Shown here: piece after piece, positions 17,982 through 27,112 of the stretch
How the letters are laid out: each line of letters starts with the position of its first letter
Numbering within the stretch: position 1 is the first letter of the stretch
Assembly (NCBI RefSeq): GCF_001431405.1
Contig: NZ_LDJL01000010.1
Span: 1-44,061, forward strand
Length of the DNA: 44,061 nt
Direction of reading: 5' to 3'
Origin: Pseudoxanthomonas dokdonensis
Lineage (GTDB): Bacteria > Pseudomonadota > Gammaproteobacteria > Xanthomonadales > Xanthomonadaceae
Made by a program: the position numbers and the translations under genes
The notes under the pieces: model-generated
The model's input: only the letters and a program-made list of their open reading frames with translations
Told to the model about the DNA's origin: nothing
Databases searched by the model: none

Positions 17982-19337
17982 CTAGCGGCCGGCTCGCGTG
18001 GCATCCATCGTCGAGGCTGGCTGCCGCTGCTCGTTCAGCGCGATCCCGGCCAGGCAGCCGATAAACAGCGCATACGCGGTGGCGCTGGCGGCGTGCGCGA
18101 ACATCGACTGGCTCAGGCCCGCGCTGGCAAACGCCAGCACCATCACCAACCCGGCCCAGGCCGCACCGTACATCCGCCCGGGCGGCGCCCGGCCGATGCA
18201 ACGCAGGAAGAACAACGCCGGCAGCAGGTAGATCAGGATCAGCGCCAATCCGCCCGGCACGCCCATCGTCGCCGCCCATTCGAACAGATCATTGTGCGCG
18301 TGCCGCAGCCGGCACCAGTGCGGTGGTGCGCTGCTGGCGCATTCCGGCGCCAGCACCACCGCGCGGTCGAACTGGCGCAGGCCGGTGCCGGTCAATGGAT
18401 GTTGCCGCAGCGCCTCCCAGGCGCGTGACCACAGCTCCAGGCGGGCGCCGACCGAGGAGTTGCCATCACCACGCTCGTAACGCGCCAGTTCCGGGGCGAT
18501 GTTGGCCAGACGCGATTGGCTGGACAGTGACGGCACCCACAGCAGGCAGGCACACAGCAGCGACAAAGCCGCCAGTGAAACCCCCATCCGGATCCAGAAG
18601 CGGCGGCCCTGCTTGCCGACCAGCCCCAGCAGCAGCACCAGCGCCAGCCCCGGCAACACGCCGCGACTGCCACTCATGACGATGCTGGCGATGCCCATCG
18701 CCAGGACCGCCAGCAGCAACGTCAAGGTTCTGCCGTCGCGGGTGCGGGGCCGGCAGAACACCGCCAGTACCAGCAGCATCAGCACCAGGTTGGCAAAGGT
18801 GATCGGGTTGCCGCCGGCATTGGCGCGCTCGATGCCACTGGCGGTCTGCAGCAGCGCCACGCAGAACGCCACCAGCACCCCCGCCAGCGCGCCCCACCAC
18901 AGGCCGTTACGGCTGCTGGCCGTACGCCAGGCCAGCCAGGCACACCATGGCAGCAGCAACAGGCGCGCAATCTTGCCCAGCTCGCTCCAGGGCAGGTTGA
19001 ACCAGCTCACCGACAAGGCGGCAATGGCCAGTGGCAACACCGCCAGCAACCAGGCAGCCCGGACCCAGGTCGCCGGCAGCGCCATCGATGGCCTGTTCGA
19101 AGATTTCCATGACAGCAGGGTCGCCAGCAGCAGCAACAGCGCGAACACGGCCAGCCCCTTGGGGATCAGGATCAAGGCCGGCGCGGCAATGGTGGCGAGG
19201 AAGAACAGCCTGCCAGCCGTACTCGGTTCGCGTATCGAGGAAGCGGCCCGCCAACCGGCACTGTCCGGGGCGACATGTTGCGAAGAAACGGTTTCCAGCG
19301 AAACACTCACGACAGGGCCCTCGGCAACAACCGACAC
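17982..19337 (-). CDS. O-antigen ligase family protein (WaaL/Wzy_C)
   Basis: The 451-residue polytopic membrane protein has about eleven to twelve hydrophobic helices. The Wzy_C signature is visible as the SGSRGVLPGLALVLLL helix. A large periplasmic loop follows, ending in LRQHPLTGTGLRQF and CRLRHAHNDLFEWAATMGVPGGL, in which the arginine and the HAHN histidine correspond to residues needed in ligases. In that family the enzyme joins undecaprenyl-linked O-antigen to lipid A-core at the periplasmic face. Wzy polymerases and PglL protein ligases share the fold and cannot be excluded. It is the first gene of a possible minus-strand unit with the ArnT-like gene (68-bp gap). Confidence 0.85.
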   Translation of the reverse strand: MSVVAEGPVVSVSLETVSSQHVAPDSAGWRAASSIREPSTAGRLFFLATIAAPALILIPKGLAVFALLLLLATLLSWKSSNRPSMALPATWVRAAWLLAVLPLAIAALSVSWFNLPWSELGKIARLLLLPWCAWLAWRTASSRNGLWWGALAGVLVAFCVALLQTASGIERANAGGNPITFANLVLMLLVLAVFCRPRTRDGRTLTLLLAVLAMGIASIVMSGSRGVLPGLALVLLLGLVGKQGRRFWIRMGVSLAALSLLCACLLWVPSLSSQSRLANIAPELARYERGDGNSSVGARLELWSRAWEALRQHPLTGTGLRQFDRAVVLAPECASSAPPHWCRLRHAHNDLFEWAATMGVPGGLALILIYLLPALFFLRCIGRAPPGRMYGAAWAGLVMVLAFASAGLSQSMFAHAASATAYALFIGCLAGIALNEQRQPASTMDATRAGR

Positions 19338-19425
19338 ACCCCCTCGGTACGATCAGCTGGTCATTTGCTTGTCGGGCAAATCATATGCGCAGCGCGCATT
19401 GGCTGTTTGTGAAAGAAGTTCAGTT

Positions 19426-20763
19426 TCAGGTCACGGACTGCTTACGTATCGCCGCATAGTAAAAGCCGTCCATGTCGCCCTCACCCGGCAGCCGCTGGCG
19501 ACCGGCACCCGAGGCATGGCCGAACTGTTCGTCCAGCGGTTGCGCGTGGGCATCCGGCGTGCGTTGCAGGAACGCTGCGATCTGCTGCTCGTTCTCCTGC
19601 TTGAGGATCGAACAGGTGGTGTACAGCAGGGTGCCGCCCGGCGCCAACGTCGTCCACAAGCCATCCAGCAGCCGCGCCTGCAGTGCCACCAGCGTGACGA
19701 TGTCATCGGCGCGCCGGTGCAACAACACGTCCGGCTGCCGGCGGACCACGCCAGTGGCCGAACACGGCGCGTCGAGCAGGATCAGCTGGAATGCTTCGCC
19801 GTCCCACCAGCTCTGCGGCTGGCTGGCGTCGGCGGCCTGCATCCTGCCCTGCACGCCGAGTCGCTGCCAGGTGTCCTGGACCCGGTTGAGCCGGCGCTTG
19901 TCGACATCCAGTGCCAGCAGCTGCAAGCCGGGATCACGCTCGAGCAGATGCGCCGATTTGCCACCGGGCGCCGCGCACGCATCCAGTACCCGTGCAGCGG
20001 CGGGTGGCTGCACCGCATCGGCAGCCTGCTGCGCCGAACCATCCTGGACCGACACCTCGCCCTCGGCGAAGCCGGGTAGACTGGCCACGGCAATGCTGGC
20101 CTGCAGTTGCAGCGCATCGGACAGCAACCCGCTGCGTTGCGATTCGATGCCGGCTTCCCGCAACAGGGTCTGGTAGCCATCGACATCGTTGCGTTGGCGA
20201 TTGACCCGCAGCCAGGTCGGCGCGGCCAGCGCGCTGGCGGCGAATATCGCCTGCGCATGAGCCGGCCAATCGCCGATGATCTGCTGGCGCAGCCATTGCG
20301 GCCAGACCGCGGCCGGATCCGCGGACGGTACCCCTTCGCGCTGGGCACGGCGCAGCAGCGCATTGACCATCCCGGCCTGGTGCTGGCGGCCCATGCTGCG
20401 CGCCGCTTCGACCGTGGCCGATACCGCGGCGTGGCTCGGCAACTGCATTGCGTCCAGTTGCGCCAGGCCGATGTACAGCAGCGCACGCAGATCGCTTTCG
20501 CGCGGGCCCAGTGGTTTCTGCAACCAGCTCGCCAATGCCGCTTCGTAGCGCCCGCGCTGGCGCAACGCGGCAAAGCACATCGCTTCAATCAAGGCGCGAT
20601 CGCGGACATCGGCCACTGCGGGCAGCTGTGCGGCAAATTCGCCTTTCAGCGAGCGTCCCTTGTGCAGCACGGCATCCAGGATGCGGGCGGCAATCGCCCG
20701 GATGGCAACACCGGCCAACGGCGTGGCTTTGCCGGGCGAACCCTGGGCAGGCGTGTCGCTCAT
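19426..20763 (-). CDS. rsmB: 16S rRNA (cytosine-967-C5)-methyltransferase RsmB
   Basis: The 445-residue enzyme methylates C967 of 16S rRNA using S-adenosylmethionine. An N-terminal NusB-like RNA-binding domain ([20 protein letters not shown] ... [16 protein letters not shown]) precedes the Rossmann methyltransferase domain. That domain has [15 protein letters not shown], the proline-cysteine loop [19 protein letters not shown] and the nucleophile motif [15 protein letters not shown]. Its ATG overlaps the fmt stop as ATGA, so it follows fmt in a def/fmt/rsmB block, the classical gene order of proteobacteria. Length is normal (E. coli 429). Confidence 0.95.
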   Translation of the reverse strand: MSDTPAQGSPGKATPLAGVAIRAIAARILDAVLHKGRSLKGEFAAQLPAVADVRDRALIEAMCFAALRQRGRYEAALASWLQKPLGPRESDLRALLYIGLAQLDAMQLPSHAAVSATVEAARSMGRQHQAGMVNALLRRAQREGVPSADPAAVWPQWLRQQIIGDWPAHAQAIFAASALAAPTWLRVNRQRNDVDGYQTLLREAGIESQRSGLLSDALQLQASIAVASLPGFAEGEVSVQDGSAQQAADAVQPPAAARVLDACAAPGGKSAHLLERDPGLQLLALDVDKRRLNRVQDTWQRLGVQGRMQAADASQPQSWWDGEAFQLILLDAPCSATGVVRRQPDVLLHRRADDIVTLVALQARLLDGLWTTLAPGGTLLYTTCSILKQENEQQIAAFLQRTPDAHAQPLDEQFGHASGAGRQRLPGEGDMDGFYYAAIRKQSVT

Positions 20764-21686
20764 GCCCCGGCCTTGGCCCGCTGGGCGTTGAGATAATCGC
20801 CGATGCTGATCGGCTTGCCGCCCTCGCGCTGGACGGTCTGCAGGCGCAGAGCGCCTTGGCCGCAGGCGATATCCAGCCCCTCGCGGCTCATCCCCAGCGC
20901 AGTGCCCGGGGCTTGCTGGTGATCGATGTCGATGTCGATGGCGGTGGCGGCATGGATGCGCAGGCGTTCGCCGCCCAGTGCGACCTCGGCAATGGGCCAC
21001 GGATTGAAGGCGCGCACCTTGCGCGCCAGTTGCGATGCAGGCAGCGCCCAGTCCAGCCGTGCTTCGCTCTTTTCCAGCTTGTGTGCGTATTCGACACCGG
21101 ATTCGGGCTGCGCCTCGGCAACCGGGCGGATGCCGGCACGCAGCAGGCCCAGGCCATCGCTGAGCACCTGCGCGCCGATCTCGGCGAGGCGGTCGTGCAG
21201 CTGGCCGCCGGTTTCGTTGTCGCCAATGGCAGTCGCCTGGCGCAGCAGCACCGGGCCGGTGTCCAGCCCAGCCTGCATCTGCATCAGGCAGACCCCGGTC
21301 TGCGGGTCGCCGGCTTCGATCGCGCGCTGGATCGGCGCCGCGCCGCGCCAGCGTGGCAGCAGCGAGGCGTGCACGTTCCAGCAGCCAAAGCGCGGGATGT
21401 CGAGCACCGATTGCGGCAGGATCAGGCCGTAGGCGACCACGATCATCAGGTCCGGCTGCAGCGCGCGCAGCGCCTGCTTGGCCTCACGGCTGCGCAGTGA
21501 AGGCGGCTGATGGACGTCGATACCCTGGGCGATGGCTTCCTGCTTGACCGCCGAAGGGGTCAGGCCGCGACCGCGGCCGGCCGGCCGGTCGGGCTGGGTA
21601 TACACCGCCACCACTTCATGGCGCGCATTGGCCGCGCGCAGGCTGGGGACGGCAAACGCCGGCGTGCCGGCAAAGACAATCTTCAT
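20760..21686 (-). CDS. fmt: Methionyl-tRNA formyltransferase Fmt
   Basis: The 308-residue enzyme transfers a formyl group from 10-formyl-THF to initiator Met-tRNA. It starts [16 protein letters not shown] and includes the folate-site sequence [12 protein letters not shown]. The signature [18 protein letters not shown] follows, with [17 protein letters not shown] after it and a C-terminal OB-like domain ([11 protein letters not shown] ... LNAQRAKAG). Length is near that of E. coli (315). The start at 21686 is the conserved family N-terminus. The gene lies between def and rsmB in the same direction, coupled to rsmB by a four-base overlap. Confidence 0.97.
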   Translation of the reverse strand: MKIVFAGTPAFAVPSLRAANARHEVVAVYTQPDRPAGRGRGLTPSAVKQEAIAQGIDVHQPPSLRSREAKQALRALQPDLMIVVAYGLILPQSVLDIPRFGCWNVHASLLPRWRGAAPIQRAIEAGDPQTGVCLMQMQAGLDTGPVLLRQATAIGDNETGGQLHDRLAEIGAQVLSDGLGLLRAGIRPVAEAQPESGVEYAHKLEKSEARLDWALPASQLARKVRAFNPWPIAEVALGGERLRIHAATAIDIDIDHQQAPGTALGMSREGLDIACGQGALRLQTVQREGGKPISIGDYLNAQRAKAGA

Positions 21687-21789
21687 ATCGACGGGGACCC
21701 GTTGCGAAGCGCGCAACGCCGGCCAGTGCCGACGCCACGCGTGAAAGGATGACGGTGACGCCGGCGCGGGGCGCCCTGCCGTCGCTGGC

Positions 21790-22302
21790 TCAGGCCACGT
21801 GCTTGCGCTGTTTGGCCAGCTTCTTGCGCACCATCTCGCGCTTCAGCGGAGACAGGTAGTCGACGAACAGTTTGCCGTCCAGGTGATCCATTTCGTGCTG
21901 GATGCACACGGCCAGCAGGCCGTCGGCACGGATTTCCCGGGCCTCGCCCTGGCGGTCGAGGAAGCGCACGGTGATTTCGTCGGCGCGGGTGACGTCGGCA
22001 AAGATGCCCGGGACCGACAGGCAGCCCTCCTGGTAGACCTGCTCGCCGGTCCTGTCGAGGATTTCCGGGTTGATGAAGACCAGCGGGGTGTTTTTCTCCT
22101 CGCTGACGTCAATCACCACGAACCGCTGGTGCACGTCGACCTGGCTGGCAGCCAGGCCGATGCCGGGCGCCTCGTACATGGTTTCGAACATGTCATCCAG
22201 CAGCTGCTGGAAGGCCGGCTGCGCAATCTGCTCGGCGGCCAGCGGCACGGCCTTGGTGCGCAGACGGGGGTCTGGGAATTCGAGAATGGGGAGTAGAGCC
22301 AT
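21790..22302 (-). CDS. def: Peptide deformylase Def
   Basis: This 170-residue metalloprotease removes the N-formyl group from nascent proteins. All three family motifs are present: [11 protein letters not shown], the metal cysteine in [11 protein letters not shown], and the metal-binding [11 protein letters not shown]. It starts [15 protein letters not shown] as expected. About 100 non-coding bases separate it from fmt. The block reads in the order def, fmt, rsmB on the minus strand and diverges from the LysM gene. The def promoter therefore lies in 22303-22431, shared with the LysM gene's control region. Confidence 0.97.
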   Translation of the reverse strand: MALLPILEFPDPRLRTKAVPLAAEQIAQPAFQQLLDDMFETMYEAPGIGLAASQVDVHQRFVVIDVSEEKNTPLVFINPEILDRTGEQVYQEGCLSVPGIFADVTRADEITVRFLDRQGEAREIRADGLLAVCIQHEMDHLDGKLFVDYLSPLKREMVRKKLAKQRKHVA

Positions 22303-22364
22303 GATGTCTCACGTATGGGCGCCAGTGGAATCCGGCAAGGCCTCACGAATTCTAACAAGGGCGC

Positions 22365-22395
22365 TTGCTTTGCGCCGGGATTTCTGGACTATAGT
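22365..22395 (+). promoter_or_regulatory. Candidate promoter of the LysM gene
   Basis: TTGCTT (22365-22370) and TATAGT (22390-22395) are separated by 19 bases, at the upper limit for sigma-70. The -10 match is good, and the ATG follows 37 bases after the box. Confidence 0.35.
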
Positions 22396-22431
22396 GCCGA
22401 CCACCTGTCGGGGAATCAGGTACATATCGCC

Positions 22432-23601
22432 ATGTTTAAAAGTTTTCGTACGGTTTTGGCCGTCGCGATCATGACTGTTGGGACCTATGCCGCGGCGGCC
22501 GAAATGGCCGAGGGGCATCCGGACACCTACGTCGTGAAACGTGGCGATACGCTGTGGGACATCTCGGCACGCTTCCTGAAGAAGCCGTGGCTGTGGCCGG
22601 AAATCTGGCAGGCCAACCCGCAGATCCGCAATCCTCACCTGATTTACCCGGGCGATGTCATCAGCCTGGCCTACCTGGATCGCGTGGCGGTCGAGCAGGG
22701 CCCGCGCCAGGAAGCGCCGATCAACGCCATTCCGCTGGCCGATGTCGAGCCGTTCCTGAAGGACCTGCGCATCACCGAGGACTTCGAGGACCTGCCCTAC
22801 GTGGCCGGCCTGGAAGACGATCGCATGCATGCGGTGTCCGGCCAGCGCGCCTACGTGCTGGGCCTGGACAACGCGCAACCGGGGCAACGCTACGCGGTGG
22901 TCCGGCCGAGCATGCGCTACACCCAGACCCGGGTCGTCTCCAGTGGCCAGTACCCGACCTTCCAGGAAAACCTCGATTTCCGTGGTGACCGGGTCAAGGG
23001 CGCCACCGCCGACTGGGATCGGATGTGGTCGACCTCCGAACTCACCGGCAAGGGTCCGGTCGAGCTGCTCGGCAACGAACTGCAGCAGATGGCGGTCGGT
23101 ACCGTGGTCCAGGGGCGTACCCCGGGCAGCGACACCATCAGCCTGAAGCTGGAACTGGGCGGCAACGAAGTCCGCATCGGCGACCGCATCGTGCCGGTGG
23201 AAGCGCAACCGTATGACCTGCAGTTCTTCCCGCACGCACCGGCGGTGCCGGCGCCGGAAGGCAAGCTGCAGATTGCCTCGGTCGCCAACGCGTTCACTTC
23301 CGGTGGTCCGCGCGACGTGGTCGCCATCTCCGGTGGCAGCCGCGAAGGCATCGACAACGGCACCGTGCTGTCGATCTGGCGCCCGGGCAGCTATCCCAAC
23401 AACGACGTGCGCTGGCCCAACTCCTCGCGCATCGACGATGCCAAGCGTGATGGCGCCGGCCGGGTCGCGTTGCCCGACGAGTACGCCGGCCACGTGATGG
23501 TGTTCCGCACCTTCGAGAAGGTCAGCTACGGTCTGGTGATGGAAGCGGTCAAGCCGGCCCGGGTCGGTTACGAGCTGAAGCATCCGGACGCCACCTACTG
23601 A
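22432..23601 (+). CDS. Exported LysM domain protein
   Basis: The 389-residue protein has a Sec signal peptide (KSFRTVLAVAIMTVGTYAAAA) and one LysM peptidoglycan-binding domain near residues 30-80. That domain reads YVVKRGDTLWDISARFLKKP, WLWPEIWQANPQIRNPHLIYPGDVI. The remaining 300 residues resemble the uncharacterised C-terminal region of LysM proteins found upstream of dprA in many gammaproteobacteria; it has no enzymatic motif that I recognise. The start at 22432 gives the signal peptide; the frame is open upstream without similarity. A hairpin terminator follows the stop, so it is likely a single-gene transcript diverging from def. Confidence 0.9.
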   Translation: MFKSFRTVLAVAIMTVGTYAAAAEMAEGHPDTYVVKRGDTLWDISARFLKKPWLWPEIWQANPQIRNPHLIYPGDVISLAYLDRVAVEQGPRQEAPINAIPLADVEPFLKDLRITEDFEDLPYVAGLEDDRMHAVSGQRAYVLGLDNAQPGQRYAVVRPSMRYTQTRVVSSGQYPTFQENLDFRGDRVKGATADWDRMWSTSELTGKGPVELLGNELQQMAVGTVVQGRTPGSDTISLKLELGGNEVRIGDRIVPVEAQPYDLQFFPHAPAVPAPEGKLQIASVANAFTSGGPRDVVAISGGSREGIDNGTVLSIWRPGSYPNNDVRWPNSSRIDDAKRDGAGRVALPDEYAGHVMVFRTFEKVSYGLVMEAVKPARVGYELKHPDATY

Positions 23602-23645
23602 GCCTGGCCAGCATCGAACGCGGGATTTTCCTACCCGCACCTGCG

Positions 23646-23673
23646 ACGGCGCCCTAGGGCGCCGTTGTTGTTT
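23646..23673 (+). terminator. Rho-independent terminator after the LysM gene
   Basis: A perfect nine-pair stem (ACGGCGCCC / GGGCGCCGT, loop TA) is followed by TGTTGTTT. It lies 45 bases past the stop and 19 bases before dprA. Confidence 0.7.
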
Positions 23674-23691
23674 GCTGTCTAGGCTGAGCCG

Positions 23692-24879
23692 ATGCAACGG
23701 CCCTGTCCCGACACGCCTTCCCATGCACTGGCGCTACTGGCGATGGCGCCGGGCCGGCTGGGCCCGCGGCGGGCATTGCTGGAACACTGCCGCTGTCCGC
23801 TGGCGGTGCTGGCTGGCGGCCGGCCGATGTGGCGCCGGGCCGGCCTGGACGAAGCCCAGCAGCAATGGCTGGCGCGGCCGGATGAGGCGATCCTGCGGCC
23901 GGTGTGGGCCTGGCTGGATCAGGATCAGCACCACCTGCTCGGCCTGCACGATGCCGACTATCCGCCGCTACTCAGGCGCAGTCCGAGTGCGCCGCTGGCG
24001 TTGTACGTCGATGGCTGTCCGCAATCGCTCTGGCATCCCGGGGTGGCGGTGGTCGGCAGCCGCTCGCCCAGTGCCGGCGGCGGCGACAATGCGCGCGACT
24101 TCGCCAGCGCGCTGGCCCGGGCCGGGATTGCAGTCATCAGTGGCATGGCCGCCGGCATCGACGCCCGTGCGCATTTGGCCGCGTTGCAGCTCGACGGCGG
24201 CATCACCGTGGCGGTGGTTGGCACCGGCCCGGACATCGCCTATCCGCGCCAGCATGCCGAACTGCGTGATCGCATCGCCGCCCGCGGCGCCATCGTCAGC
24301 GAACACCCACCGGGCACGCGGCCGCTGCGCAGTCATTTCCCCAGCCGCAACCGGATCCTGGCCGGGCTGGCGCTGGCCACGCTGGTGGTGGAAGCCGCCG
24401 AGCGCTCCGGCGCCCTGATCACCGCGCGCCTGGCCGGCGACCTGGGCCGGGAGGTGTTCGCGGTGCCCGGCTCCATCCACAACCCGATGGCGCGTGGCTG
24501 CCACCGGCTGATCCGCGAGGGCGCCGGGCTGATCGAATCGGCCGCCGAAGTCATCGCCGCGGTCAAACCGCTGGCATGGGAGCTGGGCCACGCCCTGCGG
24601 CAGCGCATCGACGAAACTGAACAGGGGGCAATCGCAGCGCAACCTGCGAACGTCCCGGCAACCGACCCTGACTACCAGAAGTTGTGGCTGGCACTGGGTC
24701 ACGACCCCACCTGTATGGATGAACTGGTGCCACGCACCGGATTGACGGCTGCCCAACTGTCCTCCATGCTGCTCGCGATGGAACTGGATGGACGCATTGC
24801 GGTCGAACACGGACGCTACTCACGCAACACCAAGTTTCTTTCCTCCACAGCGTCACGCACGCAGGCCGAGGGGCAATGA
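23692..24879 (+). CDS. dprA: DNA-processing protein DprA (Smf)
   Basis: DprA binds single-stranded DNA taken up during natural transformation and loads RecA. The 395-residue protein has an N-terminal helical SAM-like part. A Rossmann-like DNA-binding core follows ([102 protein letters not shown]). The C-terminal domain is a winged helix of the DML1 type ([27 protein letters not shown]). It overlaps smg by four bases (ATGA). Length fits the family (E. coli Smf 374). A competence role is plausible for this group of bacteria but not shown here. Confidence 0.95.
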   Translation: MQRPCPDTPSHALALLAMAPGRLGPRRALLEHCRCPLAVLAGGRPMWRRAGLDEAQQQWLARPDEAILRPVWAWLDQDQHHLLGLHDADYPPLLRRSPSAPLALYVDGCPQSLWHPGVAVVGSRSPSAGGGDNARDFASALARAGIAVISGMAAGIDARAHLAALQLDGGITVAVVGTGPDIAYPRQHAELRDRIAARGAIVSEHPPGTRPLRSHFPSRNRILAGLALATLVVEAAERSGALITARLAGDLGREVFAVPGSIHNPMARGCHRLIREGAGLIESAAEVIAAVKPLAWELGHALRQRIDETEQGAIAAQPANVPATDPDYQKLWLALGHDPTCMDELVPRTGLTAAQLSSMLLAMELDGRIAVEHGRYSRNTKFLSSTASRTQAEGQ

Positions 24880-25349
24880 AAGAGAGCATCCTGGACGTAC
24901 TGCTTTACCTGTTTGAACACTATTTCACCGAAGATGCGGACCCGGTCCGCGACCGCGATTCCCTCCAGAACGGCCTGATCCAGGCCGGTTTCAGCCCAGC
25001 GGAAATCAGCAAGGCCTTCGATTGGCTGGACGCGCTTGCCGAAAAACGGCCCAGCGCCGAATCGCCGCGCGTGGGCGGCGCCATCCGCGTCTACCACGGC
25101 CCGGAGCTGGAAAAGCTGGACGTGGAATGCCGTGGCTTCCTGCTGTTCCTGGAACAGCACGGCATCCTCGATGCGGACCAGCGCGAAGTGGTTGTCGATC
25201 GGACCATGGCCCTGGACCAGGAAGAACTGGATCTGGACGACCTGAAATGGGTTGTGCTGATGGTCCTGTTCAACCAACCCGGTTCCGAGGCGGCCTACGC
25301 CTGGATGGAAACCCAGATGTTTTCCGACGAGCCGGAGTCGGTACACTAA
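24876..25349 (+). CDS. smg: DUF494 protein Smg
   Basis: This 157-residue small, acidic, cytosolic protein belongs to the DUF494/Smg family. It starts [17 protein letters not shown] and ends with the conserved [19 protein letters not shown], as in E. coli Smg (157 residues). The function is unknown. It is always found beside dprA and topA, here overlapping dprA by four bases, so it is co-translated with it. Confidence 0.95.
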   Translation: MKESILDVLLYLFEHYFTEDADPVRDRDSLQNGLIQAGFSPAEISKAFDWLDALAEKRPSAESPRVGGAIRVYHGPELEKLDVECRGFLLFLEQHGILDADQREVVVDRTMALDQEELDLDDLKWVVLMVLFNQPGSEAAYAWMETQMFSDEPESVH

Positions 25350-25379
25350 CGCGCATGCATGGACGCTCCAGGGGGGAGC

Positions 25380-26150
25380 ATGTCGTCGGCAAGCGCGACC
25401 GAGTGGTACTACCTTGATCAACAACAACGCCAGTGCGGTCCCGTCACCGCGCTGGCGCTTGTGCGCGAGTTCCATGCCCGCGCACTGAACCTGGACAGCC
25501 CGGTCTGGCGCGACGGCATGCCGCACTGGCAGCCACTGCGCCAACGCCTGGGCGAACTGGGCCTGCCCGAGGCCGTGGCCAACCGGCCGCCGCCGCTACC
25601 CGGCACGCCGCCGCCGTTGCCGTCAGGTATCGGTGCCCGCGCATCGGCGCAGCTGCGCGCCGCCCCGCCTACCCGACCGGCCGCCGCCGGCCACCACCCC
25701 GCCATGCATGCCGAAAACCGGACCCTGCTCTGGGTGATCGTCGGCATCGCCTGTGCGCTGGGACTGTTGATGCTGCTCGGCATCCTGGCCGCAATTGCAC
25801 TGCCGGCGTACCAGGAGTACACCCTGCGCGCCAGGACCGCCGCCGCCATCACCGTGGCACCGGCACTGCAGAGCCGGGTCGAATCCTACTACCGCCAGCA
25901 CCAGCGCTGCCCCGGCAACGAGTCGCCCGGCTTCCCGGCAGCGGATACCGCGCTCGGATCGGTCGCCAGTGTCCAGATCGGTCGCTTCGACAACGGCCAT
26001 TGCGGTTTCGAACTGCGGCTTGGCGAGCAGCGCAGCGAGCACCTGGATGGCAAGGCGCTGTGGTTCGACCTTGATCATGCCAGCGGCCAGTGGACCTGTA
26101 GTTCGGAAATCGAGAACCGCTATCTGCCTGCCAGGTGCCGCACGCCGTGA
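25380..26150 (+). CDS. GYF_2 (DUF4339) protein fused to a pilin-like membrane segment
   Basis: The 256-residue protein opens with a GYF_2 domain (EWYYLDQQQRQCGPVTALAL, then SPVWRDGMPHWQPL) and a long Pro/Ala linker. A membrane helix (about 115-141) is continued by a type IV pilin-like stretch, GILAAIALPAYQEYTLRART (about 134-153). The rest is a small domain with four cysteines (QRCPGNESPG, GHCGFEL, WTCSSE, PARCRTP). It lacks the prepilin cleavage motif (Gly before a phenylalanine and Glu5). The polarity puts GYF_2 in the cytosol and the pilin-like domain outside. The start at 25380 fits the usual GYF_2 N-terminus; ATG at 25359 is an alternative. It is the first of three tandem GYF_2 genes. 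Confidence 0.78.
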   Translation: MSSASATEWYYLDQQQRQCGPVTALALVREFHARALNLDSPVWRDGMPHWQPLRQRLGELGLPEAVANRPPPLPGTPPPLPSGIGARASAQLRAAPPTRPAAAGHHPAMHAENRTLLWVIVGIACALGLLMLLGILAAIALPAYQEYTLRARTAAAITVAPALQSRVESYYRQHQRCPGNESPGFPAADTALGSVASVQIGRFDNGHCGFELRLGEQRSEHLDGKALWFDLDHASGQWTCSSEIENRYLPARCRTP

Positions 26151-26206
26151 TCGCATCCGCCGCTGTCGCGATGACCCGGCAACCACCACGCTCAATGGGG
26201 ATTTGA

Positions 26207-27097
26207 ATGTCGCTTTGGTATTACGTTGATGCACGTGGCCAGCAGAACGGTCCGCTCGACGGCGGCGAGCTGGCCAGTGCCTTCCAGCTGCGGCAGTTGC
26301 TGGCCGACACCCTGGTCTGGCGCGATGGCATGGCCGAATGGCTGCCGTTGCAGCAGTGCCTGCACGAGCTGGACCTGTCGTCACCGCCGTCGGCACAGGC
26401 GATTGCCAGCGCGGAAGTGGCCAGCGAACCGGGTTCGCCCTACGCGCCACCGCTGTCCTCGGCCGTCAGCCAGCCGCTGGTCATCAGCGGCGACGTGGTG
26501 ATGGCCGGCTTCTGGCGCCGCTTTGCCGCCGCCAGCATTGATGGCCTGCTGATGTCGGCACTGATGCTGGCGGTGGTACTGGTCGCCCTGCTGGTGATCG
26601 GCGGTAGCGCCGCGCTGCGGCCACAGGCGCTGGAGAGCATGAGGGCCGGGATGCTCGGAGTGTTCCTGCTGACCTTCTACGTGCTGCCGATCATCCTCCA
26701 GTTCGCCTACTTCAGCTGGATGCAGGCCGGGCCGCGGCAGGCCACCCTGGGCAAGATGGCGGTCGGCATCAAAGTCTGCCGCAGCGACGGCCAGGCGATG
26801 ACCCTGGGGCGCAGCATCGGCCGCTGGAGCGCCTATTTTTTCCTCAACCTGGCCAGCTGCGGCATCACCAGCCTGGTATCGGCATTCAGTGCCGGCCTCA
26901 GCACGCGCAAGCAGGGCGTGCACGACATGATCGTCGACACCCTGGTGGTGGACAAATGGGCGTTCAGCCCGCATCCGGAACGGCAACAGCGGTCGCTGGA
27001 CAAGGTCACCATCGCGATGATCGCCCTCTGCGTGCTGATGGCGCTCGGCTACATCGGCCTGATCATCGCCGCCGCCACGCTTTCATCCTTCAGATAA
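26207..27097 (+). CDS. GYF_2 (DUF4339) plus RDD membrane protein, copy 1
   Basis: The 296-residue protein has an N-terminal GYF_2 domain (MSLWYYVDARGQQNGPLDG ... TLVWRDGMAEWLPLQ) and a short linker. The RDD membrane domain follows, starting at GFWRRFAAASIDGLLMSALM, with GPRQATLGKMAVGIKVCRSDGQ and the terminal STRKQGVHDMIVDTLVVDK. It has about four or five membrane helices. RDD proteins are poorly characterised; transport or ion-exchange roles are known for some members. GGGG (26196-26199) lies upstream of the ATG. It is a paralogue of the next gene. Confidence 0.83.
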   Translation: MSLWYYVDARGQQNGPLDGGELASAFQLRQLLADTLVWRDGMAEWLPLQQCLHELDLSSPPSAQAIASAEVASEPGSPYAPPLSSAVSQPLVISGDVVMAGFWRRFAAASIDGLLMSALMLAVVLVALLVIGGSAALRPQALESMRAGMLGVFLLTFYVLPIILQFAYFSWMQAGPRQATLGKMAVGIKVCRSDGQAMTLGRSIGRWSAYFFLNLASCGITSLVSAFSAGLSTRKQGVHDMIVDTLVVDKWAFSPHPERQQRSLDKVTIAMIALCVLMALGYIGLIIAAATLSSFR

Positions 27098-27112
27098 TCA
27101 AGGAAGCCCGAC

